A stretch of 12,312 bases of DNA, from NCBI GenBank assembly GCA_027053145.1, contig JALUED010000080.1, positions 1-12,312 of the forward strand. Reading direction: 5' to 3'. Made by a program: the position numbers and the translations under genes. The notes under the pieces are model-generated. The model searched no databases. It had not been told where the DNA came from and saw nothing but the letters and a program-made list of their open reading frames with translations. Positions 6,250 through 11,884 of this stretch are shown piece by piece. Every line of letters begins with the position of its first letter. The stretch's first letter is position 1. The DNA comes from Thermaceae bacterium. GTDB taxonomy: Bacteria > Deinococcota > Deinococci > Deinococcales > Marinithermaceae.

Positions 6250-6830
6250 GCCTCCTCCAAGAAAGGGGCGAGCTTCCTTTTGGGCAGGGCTTCTTCCCGG
6301 AGGATCTTGCCCTCTACGAGGTCCACCACGCTCGAGGCAACCCCCGGCGGTGGAGGTCCTGGAACCACCCAGTCCACCGGGAACGTTTGGGCTTCGGCTT
6401 GGGTTTTTACCGGGGGCTTTCCGCTTCGGTTGAGGCTGGTAGCGGCAACGAACCCGCCCACCGCCCGGATGAGCGTGACCAACTCGGGGTGGTTGGGCAC
6501 GCGGAGCCCGAGCTTTTTTTCCGCCCCGATGAGGGGAAAACGCTTACCGGCTGGGACCACCAGGGTGAGCGGCCCCGGCCAAAACCGCTCGGCGAGGGCA
6601 AGAAAACGGGGGTCCTCGTAGCCCTTGGGGAGAAGGGTACGCGCGGCTTCGAGGTCCGCCACGAGGAGCTGAAGGGGCCGATGGCGAGGGCGGCCCTTTA
6701 AGCGGTAGACCCGTTCGACCCCTTCAGGGTGGTCCGGCCGAACGAGCACGCCCCAGACCGTGTCCGTGGGGAAGGCCACCAGGCCTCCTTCGCGCAGCAC
6801 CTTGGCGGCCTTGACGAGCTCGGGGCGCAT
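6246..6830 (-). CDS. tsaC: L-threonylcarbamoyladenylate synthase (Sua5/YciO/YrdC family)
   Basis: Makes threonylcarbamoyl-AMP from threonine, bicarbonate and ATP, the first step of the t6A37 modification of ANN-reading tRNAs. The 194 residues form a single YrdC domain without the extra Sua5 C-terminal domain, hence a TsaC-type protein. Motifs: GGLVAFPTDTVWGV (15-28), the basic nucleotide-binding site LKGRPRHRPLQ (44-54), RFWPGPLTLVVPAGKR, GLRVPNHP (108-115), ATSLNRSGKPP and SSVVDL. The SLNRSG variant replaces the common SANxSG. The ATG at 6830 is preceded by a -10 match 9 nt away and no strong ribosome-binding site. The first gene of a two-gene unit with scpB. A YciO-like paralogue with another role cannot be excluded. 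Confidence 0.9.
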   Translation of the reverse strand: MRPELVKAAKVLREGGLVAFPTDTVWGVLVRPDHPEGVERVYRLKGRPRHRPLQLLVADLEAARTLLPKGYEDPRFLALAERFWPGPLTLVVPAGKRFPLIGAEKKLGLRVPNHPELVTLIRAVGGFVAATSLNRSGKPPVKTQAEAQTFPVDWVVPGPPPPGVASSVVDLVEGKILREEALPKRKLAPFLEEA

Positions 6831-6837
6831 TCCTGGG

Positions 6838-6848
6838 CTATACTATAG
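6838..6848. promoter_or_regulatory. Symmetric bidirectional -10 element between tsaC and pilC
   Basis: CTATA-C-TATAG is a perfect inverted repeat around one base in a 24-bp divergent spacer. Read leftwards it gives TAGTAT ending 9 nt before the tsaC ATG; read rightwards it gives TACTAT ending 8 nt before the pilC ATG. Neither side has a convincing -35. Both genes could thus start from one melted region with leaderless or nearly leaderless mRNAs. pilC also has AGGG before its ATG. Confidence 0.55.
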
Positions 6849-6854
6849 GGCAAC

Positions 6855-8078
6855 ATGCCGATCTACCATTACCGCGCCCGCGACCGCCAGGGCAGAAGCA
6901 TTGCGGCTACGGTGGAGGCGCCCGATCTAAGGACGGCGGCACGGATCCTTCGGGAAAAGGGCTACTTCATCACCGAGATTAAGGAGCCGGGTAAGGGGCT
7001 GCAAAGAGAGATAGAGCTTTCCTTTTTAGAGCGCGGTCCGGGCCTTAAGGATCTTGCGATCTTCAGCCGACAGCTCGCCACGATGCTGGCGGCGGGCCTG
7101 CCCATCGTGCAGTCGCTTGCCATTTTGGAAAAGCAGACCGAGAACAAGAAGTTCCAGAAGATTATTCGGGAGGTCCGCACCGACGTCGAGGGGGGCATGG
7201 CTTTTTCCGATGCCCTAGCCAAGCACCCGGTCTTCGGCCGGCTTTACGTGAACCTGGTGCGAGCGGGCGAGGCTTCGGGTACGCTGGATGCCATCCTTGA
7301 CCGGCTTGCGACCTTTCTGGAAAAGGACCTTGAGCTTCGGGGCAAGATCAAGTCCGCCATGACCTACCCGGTGATTGTCCTTGTCTTCGCGGTCCTCATC
7401 ACCTATTTCCTCCTCACCGGTATCGTGCCGCAATTTGCCCAGATCCTCACGGACCTTGGTTCCGAACTGCCCCTTCTTACCCGCTTTTTGATCGCAGTTT
7501 CCAACTTCCTCCGTTCCAGCACCCTTTATTTGGTGGCCGGGCTCATTGCGCTCTATTTCGCCTACCGTTACCTTTACACCCGTACCGAGCAAGGGCGGCG
7601 CTGGATTGACCGGGTGAAGCTGCGCCTGCCGATCTTCGGCGTTTTGAACAAAAAGAGTGCGCTCGCGCGTTTTTCCCGGACGCTTGGGTTGTTGGTCTCG
7701 TCCGGCGTGAACATCGTCGAAGCGGTGGACATTACCAAGGGCACCGCCGGCAACGCGGTGATCGAGGAGATCTTGGAGGAGACCAAGAACACCATTCAGG
7801 TGGGCGAACCTTTGCACAGCACGTTGCTCCGGTATCCGGAAATCTTTCCACCGATGGTGGCCTCGATGATTGCGATCGGTGAGGAAACCGGCGCCCTCGA
7901 TGCGATGTTGCAAAAGGTGGCCGATTTCTATGAGCGCGAGGTGGAGGAAACGGTCGAAAGCCTTACCGCCGCGATCGAACCCGTGATGATCGTTTTTTTG
8001 GGCGTGGTCGTAGGGCTGATCGTCGCCGGGATGTTCCTTCCGCTCTTCCAAATCATCAACACGCTCTCGACCCAGTAG
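6855..8078 (+). CDS. pilC: Type IV pilus inner-membrane platform protein PilC (GspF family)
   Basis: The inner-membrane platform of type IV pilus or type II secretion machines, coupling the assembly ATPase to pilin insertion; in Thermales such pili also serve DNA uptake and twitching. The 407 residues have the full layout: an N-terminal cytoplasmic part (MPIYHYRARDRQGRSI...REKGYFITEI), a first T2SF domain (about 68-190, LAIFSRQLATMLAAGLPIVQSL and GEASGTLDAIL), a membrane helix around 168-190, another near 218-238, the second T2SF domain with the repeated FSRTLGLLVSSGVNIVEA and GEETGALDAML, and a final helix (VMIVFLGVVVGLIVAGMFLP). No other pilus gene is in the window, so it is an isolated pilC. 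ATG chosen because upstream sequence is only 24 bp. Confidence 0.96.
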   Translation: MPIYHYRARDRQGRSIAATVEAPDLRTAARILREKGYFITEIKEPGKGLQREIELSFLERGPGLKDLAIFSRQLATMLAAGLPIVQSLAILEKQTENKKFQKIIREVRTDVEGGMAFSDALAKHPVFGRLYVNLVRAGEASGTLDAILDRLATFLEKDLELRGKIKSAMTYPVIVLVFAVLITYFLLTGIVPQFAQILTDLGSELPLLTRFLIAVSNFLRSSTLYLVAGLIALYFAYRYLYTRTEQGRRWIDRVKLRLPIFGVLNKKSALARFSRTLGLLVSSGVNIVEAVDITKGTAGNAVIEEILEETKNTIQVGEPLHSTLLRYPEIFPPMVASMIAIGEETGALDAMLQKVADFYEREVEETVESLTAAIEPVMIVFLGVVVGLIVAGMFLPLFQIINTLSTQ

Positions 8079-8098
8079 GATTCACGCGGTCTTCATGC

Positions 8099-8119
8099 CG
8101 CCCCCTTAGCCTCGGGGCG
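8099..8119 (+). terminator. Hairpin between pilC and the thioredoxin-fusion gene
   Basis: CGCCCC and GGGGCG pair perfectly around a 9-nt loop. The stem ends on the first base of the downstream GTG start. Without a T-tract it could be a weak pilC terminator or could hide the start codon of the next gene in a read-through mRNA. Confidence 0.25.
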
Positions 8120-8922
8120 TGGAGGCGATCAAGCTCGGGCCCTTTGTTGTTCCCTTGGTGCGGGCGTTTGTGGCCTTGGCGCTTGCCGGGTTTGTGCTTT
8201 CGGCCGAGCTGCTTGCCCGAAGGGGGCCGAAGGAGCTTTCGAACTGGGCATGGAACGCGGTTTTGGTGGGCTTGATCGGGGCCCGGCTGGGGTATGTGCT
8301 TTTGCACCTTGGGGTCTACGCAAGGGACCCTGTGAGCGTGCTTTATTTTTGGCAAGGGGGGTTTTCCCCGCTTTTTGGACTCCTTGCCGGCGCGCTTTAC
8401 ACCCTTTACTTCTTTCGGCGGACGAGGATGCGGCTTGCGCTCGCCCTCCCGCCGGCGGCGGTCGGCGGAGCGGTGGCCGCCGCCCTTTTTCTGCTCCTTT
8501 CCCACCGGGCTTACGAGAGCGAGCGCCTGCCGGGATGGGCCTTTCCCACGCCGGATGGGGGCGTGGTTTCGCTCGCGGAGTTTGCGGGGCGGCCGGTGGT
8601 TTTGAACCTCTGGGCGAGCTGGTGCCCCCCTTGCCGGCGGGAAATGCCGCTTTTGGCCGAGTACGCGGCGAGGGAAAAGGACGTTGCCTTTGTCTTTGCC
8701 AACAGCGGGGAAAACGCGGAGACCGTGCGGGCTTTTTTAAAGCGCGAGGGGCTTTCCCTGCCGAACGTGGTCTTGGACGCCGAGGGACGCCTGGTGCGGC
8801 GGCTTAGGGTGGTGGCTTTGCCGACGACGATCTTTTTTAACAGAGAGGGGAAGGCAATAGCCCGGCACCTCGGCGAGCTTTCCCGGGCGAGCCTTGAGGA
8901 CTACTTGAAAAAGCTCCGCTGA
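8119..8922 (+). CDS. Lgt-like membrane region fused to a TlpA/ResA-type thioredoxin domain
   Basis: 267 residues in two parts. Residues 8-128 hold about four hydrophobic helices with the pattern of the front half of prolipoprotein diacylglyceryl transferase (Lgt): PFVVPLVRAFVALALAGFVLS, then LVGLIGARLGYVLLHLGVY (49-67) and LYFWQGGFSPLFGLLAG (75-91). The Lgt catalytic region with its conserved GRxGNFxNxE-type motif is absent, so transferase activity is unlikely. Residues 138-267 form a TlpA/ResA-like domain with WASWCPPCRREMPLL (redox Cys C169 and C172) and the cis-Pro loop VVALPTTIFF (P235), probably facing outside the inner membrane and reducing or oxidising thiols, e.g. for cytochrome c maturation. 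GTG at 8119 is the first start after an in-frame stop (TAG 8107-8109) and has no clear ribosome-binding site. The last 22 bp overlap mqnA. Confidence 0.88.
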   Translation: MEAIKLGPFVVPLVRAFVALALAGFVLSAELLARRGPKELSNWAWNAVLVGLIGARLGYVLLHLGVYARDPVSVLYFWQGGFSPLFGLLAGALYTLYFFRRTRMRLALALPPAAVGGAVAAALFLLLSHRAYESERLPGWAFPTPDGGVVSLAEFAGRPVVLNLWASWCPPCRREMPLLAEYAAREKDVAFVFANSGENAETVRAFLKREGLSLPNVVLDAEGRLVRRLRVVALPTTIFFNREGKAIARHLGELSRASLEDYLKKLR

Positions 8923-9695
8923 CCGAACACGAGGCGCGCGAAGGCGGCAAGCCCTTCGCGGTCTGGGGCCTCGAAGTGGTAGCGGAAGTTCCATAGGTAA
9001 TGGAGCAATAGCGGCCAGGCGATGCCAAGGCGCTTGGATTCGGTGCGGGCCACCTCGCCCAGGTGGGCGAGGCCCTCGCGGCGCGCGCGCCGGAGTTCGG
9101 CGAGCACCCCAGGGGGCGGCGGTGCGTCCTTGGGGTGGGCCCAGACCGCGAAGACGAAGGGAAGGCGGGTGCGCCGATACCAGGCCTCGGCGAGGTCGGT
9201 GACGTGGACGCCGCCGGGGCGCTCGGGGAGGTCGTGAACGCTTTCTAGAGGGGAGGGGAGGAGCTCGGCGTAAGCGCGGATGGCGCGGTCGCCGATGAGC
9301 AGTACGCCGTCGTAGCGCTCAAGGAGCTCAAGCCCCCCTTCGACCCGTTCGTAGACCCGGTCCTCGCCGAGCAGCAGCTTCAAAAGCCGGACCGAGGTCG
9401 CGCTCTCGGTGGTAAGGGCGATCCGTCTCGCTTGTTCGAAAGGCATCCGGGAAAACAGGTTGACCGAGTAGACCCGGCCGAGCACGGCGACGGCGAAATC
9501 CGGGAGGGGCTCAAGGTAGTCCTGGTGTTCCAAGTAAAAGACTGAGGAGACCAAGCTGAGGTCGAGTTCCCCGGCAAGAAGCGCCCGGTTGAGCTCGGTG
9601 GGAACCGCTTTTTTAAGCTCGAAGCCTTGGGGTTTTAAAAAGTGGGCAAGGGGTGCGACGTTGGCGTAAGGGGGTAGGCCCACCCGGTAGCTCAT
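8901..9695 (-). CDS. mqnA: Chorismate dehydratase MqnA
   Basis: Dehydrates chorismate to 3-[(1-carboxyvinyl)oxy]benzoate, the entry step of the futalosine route to menaquinone, in the cytoplasm. The 264 residues have the periplasmic-binding-protein-like fold of the MqnA/MqnD family: GLPPYANVAPLAHFL (6-20), PTELNRALLAGELDLSLVS, the GRVYSVNLFSR strand, TTESATSVRLLKLLL and DGVLLIGDRAIRAY. The N-terminal GxxxYxNxxPL pattern favours MqnA over MqnD, and so does the adjacent mqnE. ATG at 9695 overlaps the mqnE stop as ATGA, so both enzymes, which act one after the other, are made together. The 3' end overlaps the thioredoxin-fusion gene. Confidence 0.92.
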   Translation of the reverse strand: MSYRVGLPPYANVAPLAHFLKPQGFELKKAVPTELNRALLAGELDLSLVSSVFYLEHQDYLEPLPDFAVAVLGRVYSVNLFSRMPFEQARRIALTTESATSVRLLKLLLGEDRVYERVEGGLELLERYDGVLLIGDRAIRAYAELLPSPLESVHDLPERPGGVHVTDLAEAWYRRTRLPFVFAVWAHPKDAPPPPGVLAELRRARREGLAHLGEVARTESKRLGIAWPLLLHYLWNFRYHFEAPDREGLAAFARLVFGQRSFFK

Positions 9696-10810
9696 GCCGC
9701 CTCTTTTCCGTAGTCCTTTAGCTCATGGTAGAGCGCGTTGCGCTCCACCGGCCGGTAGCCGGCGCGGCGGATCAGGTCAATGAGCGCTTCTTTGGAAAGG
9801 CCTTCGGGGGCGCGGGCTCCCGCCATGTGCACGATCTTTTCCTCGACCAGGGTGCCGTCAATATCGGAGACCCCCCAATCCAGGGATACCTGGGCGATCT
9901 CGGGGGTGATCGTCGCCCAGTAGCCCTTGATGTGGGGGAAGTTATCGAGGAAGATTCGGGCCACTGCCAGGTTTCTAAGGTCCTCGATCGCATCCGGGGG
10001 TTCGGTTTTTTGAAGTTCCCGGGCAAGGGGGTTGCCGTCGGGTTGGAAAGCGAGCGGTACAAAGCTCATGAACCCGCCGGTCTCGTCCTGAAGGCGCCGG
10101 AGCCGATCCATGTGGTCGAGGCGTTCCTCCAGCGTCTCGACGTGGCCGTAGAGCATGGTGGCGTTGGTGGGGATGCCGAGTCGGTGGGCGGTGCGGTGCA
10201 CCTCGAGCCAGACCTCGGCCTTGATCTTTGCGGGGGCGATGATCCGGCGGACCCGCTCGGCGAAGATCTCCGCTCCGCCGCCGGGAAGCATCACAAGCCC
10301 CGCATCCTTGAGCGCTTTGAGGACGGTTCCGACGTCGGTGCGGGCGACCTTGGCGATGTGGGCGATCTCGGCGGCGGTGAAGGCCTTGATCTGGAGCGAG
10401 GGAAAGCGCTCCCGGATCGCCGAAAGGAGCTCCACGTAGTAGGAAAGCGGCCTTTTGGGGTGGTGGCCGGAAGCGATGTGGAGTTCGGTCATGCCCGGCT
10501 GGTAGCGTTCGGCGATCCAGGCGAGGGCTTCGTCCACCTCGTAGTCCCAGGCGCCTTCCTCGCCAAAGCGGCGGGCAAAGGCACAGAACTTGCAGCCGAC
10601 GTAGCAGATGTTGGTTTGGGAAAATCGAAGCGAGTGGACGAAGTAGACCTTGTCTCCTGTCTTTCGGGTGCGAACCGCGTGGGCTAAGCGAAGCAGCGCG
10701 GGCAGGTCCCGTGTTTGGTAAAGGGCTAGACCTTCTTTGAGGCCAATCCGTTCCCCCGCAAGCACCTTCTCGGCGATCGGCAAAAGTGCGGGGTCGCGAA
10801 TCCAACGCAC
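9692..10810 (-). CDS. mqnE: Aminodeoxyfutalosine synthase MqnE (radical SAM)
   Basis: Uses S-adenosylmethionine and a [4Fe-4S] cluster to join the adenosyl group to the MqnA product, giving 6-amino-6-deoxyfutalosine. The cluster motif CYVGCKFC (C69, C73, C76) is a proper CxxxCxxC. The choice of MqnE over its paralogue MqnC rests on IKAFTAAEIAHIAK, LPGGGAEIFAERVRRIIAP, WLEVHRTAHRLGIPTNATMLYGHVET taken in parts, IPHIK-like NFPHIKGYWAT, and the C-terminal DIDGTLVEEKIVHMAGA (MqnC has HALSPPEI in place of KAFTA). 372 residues is the usual length. The start is GTG at 10810, with AAGGA 7 nt upstream. First gene of the two-gene mqnE-mqnA operon, divergent from exbB. Later pathway genes (mqnB, mqnC, mqnD) are not in the window. 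Confidence 0.95.
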   Translation of the reverse strand: MRWIRDPALLPIAEKVLAGERIGLKEGLALYQTRDLPALLRLAHAVRTRKTGDKVYFVHSLRFSQTNICYVGCKFCAFARRFGEEGAWDYEVDEALAWIAERYQPGMTELHIASGHHPKRPLSYYVELLSAIRERFPSLQIKAFTAAEIAHIAKVARTDVGTVLKALKDAGLVMLPGGGAEIFAERVRRIIAPAKIKAEVWLEVHRTAHRLGIPTNATMLYGHVETLEERLDHMDRLRRLQDETGGFMSFVPLAFQPDGNPLARELQKTEPPDAIEDLRNLAVARIFLDNFPHIKGYWATITPEIAQVSLDWGVSDIDGTLVEEKIVHMAGARAPEGLSKEALIDLIRRAGYRPVERNALYHELKDYGKEAA

Positions 10811-10825
10811 ACCCCTATCCTTCCG

Positions 10826-10846
10826 CTTGCAGGGAGGAGTTGCAAG
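10826..10846. promoter_or_regulatory. Inverted repeat in the mqnE/exbB divergent region
   Basis: CTTGCA and TGCAAG are exact 6-bp arms separated by 9 bp, centres about one and a half helical turns apart. It is 16 bp before the mqnE GTG and 42 bp before the exbB ATG. It could be an operator, but arms this short arise by chance; no regulator is assigned. Confidence 0.25.
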
Positions 10847-10875
10847 GGGCTCGCTATCCTCTCACCGCCGGGCGG

Positions 10876-10881
10876 TATCGT
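10876..10881 (+). promoter_or_regulatory. Putative -10 element for the exbB operon
   Basis: TATCGT (TAnnnT) ends 6 nt before the exbB ATG, the gap being filled by GGAGGC. An 11-bp palindrome CCGCC-G-GGCGG (10865-10875) touches its upstream edge. TATCCT at 10855-10860 is an alternative -10 that would leave a normal leader carrying the GGAGG ribosome-binding site. Confidence 0.35.
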
Positions 10882-10887
10882 GGAGGC

Positions 10888-11508
10888 ATGCTCAGGGTGC
10901 AACAGGGGGGCTGGATCCTTGTCGTCCTCCTGCTCCTTGCCCTCTACGCCGCGTACGTTTTCTTCGATCGCTACCTCACCCTTCGGCGCGAGCGGGTGGG
11001 GGGCGAGAAGCTCATGCGCGAGGTTGAGGCGGCGCTAAGGCGAGGGCAACTCGAGGTCGCCCTCGAGGCCGCCCGAACCCACGGCGGAGCGCTCGGGCGC
11101 TTCTTGCTCGCGGGGCTGCCCCGGGTGCCCTACGGGGTGGCGGCGGTGGACGCCGCGCTTAAAGCCGCGCTCCTTGAAGAGGAGGTCCGGCTTTCCCGGG
11201 GCCTTGGGGTGCTCGGGGTGACCGCGCAGGTGGCGCCGCTTTTCGGCTTGCTCGGGACCGTGACCGGGATGATTCACGCCTTCAACGTGCTCGCCGTCCA
11301 GGGGCAGACCACCGCGCGGCTCCTCGCCGGGGGGATCGGGGAAGCTCTCTTCACCACCGCCGGGGGACTCGTGGTCGGGATTCCCGCTCTCTTTGCCTAC
11401 CACTACCTGGCCGGTCGGGTGGAGGACGTGCTGACCGAGCTTGAGCAGCGGCGCGAGGAGCTTTTAGGGGTGCTTGCCGAGGTGGCCCATGCGCAGGACG
11501 CGGATTAG
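10888..11508 (+). CDS. exbB: ExbB/TolQ/MotA-family proton channel protein
   Basis: Inner-membrane subunit that, with ExbD, uses the proton motive force to drive a TonB- or TolA-like protein. 206 residues from the ATG at 10888, which has GGAGG just before it; a longer in-frame reading from 10786 would run back into the mqnE gene and is rejected. Membrane helix 1 is about 9-26 (WILVVLLLLALYAAYVFF). The large cytoplasmic loop includes an acidic/Ala-rich helix. Helices 2 and 3 carry the family motif: VAPLFGLLGTVTGMIHAF (115-132) and IGEALFTTAGGLVVGIPALF (150-169). The exbB, exbD, tonB-like order confirms the assignment, though TolQ is not excluded. Confidence 0.93.
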   Translation: MLRVQQGGWILVVLLLLALYAAYVFFDRYLTLRRERVGGEKLMREVEAALRRGQLEVALEAARTHGGALGRFLLAGLPRVPYGVAAVDAALKAALLEEEVRLSRGLGVLGVTAQVAPLFGLLGTVTGMIHAFNVLAVQGQTTARLLAGGIGEALFTTAGGLVVGIPALFAYHYLAGRVEDVLTELEQRREELLGVLAEVAHAQDAD

Positions 11509-11884
11509 GCCGCGGCCCGAGATCAACCTGGCCCCTTTCGTGGACGTCGTCTTCCTGCTGGTGATCTTTTTCATGGTGAGCTCCACCTTCATCACCCCCG
11601 AAACTGGCCTCCCCATTGAGCTCCCGAGCGCCCAGACCGGAGTCGAGGAGCCCCGGGACGTGCCCACCGTGGTGCTCGACGAAAAGGGCCGGGCCTACCT
11701 GGGCAACCGCCGGCTCACCGACGCTGCCCTTTTCGCCGCCCTTCAGTCCCGTTTGAGCGGGGATGCGCGCGGACTCGTCGTCCTCCGAGCCGACGCCAAA
11801 GTGGCCCACGGCCGGGTGGTTGAGGTCATGGACCTGATCCGCCGGGCAGGGGCGAAGAGGGTGGCGATCGCCGTCGTGCCATGA
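11489..11884 (+). CDS. exbD: ExbD/TolR-family protein
   Basis: Partner of ExbB in the proton-driven motor; one membrane helix and a C-terminal domain outside the inner membrane. The 131-residue protein starts at ATG 11489 (GAGG upstream); an in-frame TTG at 11474 would add 5 residues but has poorer support. A basic N-terminus (MRRTRIRPRPEINLAPF) precedes helix VDVVFLLVIFFMVSSTF (18-34), with the conserved proton-path aspartate at D19. The C-terminal part (VPTVVLDEKGRAYLGNRRL, LVVLRADAKVAHGRVVEVMD, KRVAIAV) matches the ExbD/TolR domain. It overlaps exbB by 20 bp and the next gene by ATGA. Confidence 0.95.
   Translation: MRRTRIRPRPEINLAPFVDVVFLLVIFFMVSSTFITPETGLPIELPSAQTGVEEPRDVPTVVLDEKGRAYLGNRRLTDAALFAALQSRLSGDARGLVVLRADAKVAHGRVVEVMDLIRRAGAKRVAIAVVP

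Noticed and set aside
7215..8051. 278-codon open frame antisense to pilC
   Set aside because: His/Arg/Asp-rich low-similarity translation opposite a clearly coding pilC.
9725..10687. 320-codon open frame on the plus strand antisense to mqnE
   Set aside because: It mirrors the mqnE codons (Asp/Gly/Val/Glu-rich pattern typical of antisense frames in GC-rich genes), with no recognisable family.
10786..10887. N-terminal extension of exbB by 34 residues
   Set aside because: It would start inside mqnE and give a hydrophilic, low-similarity stretch; ATG at 10888 has GGAGG and begins right before membrane helix 1.
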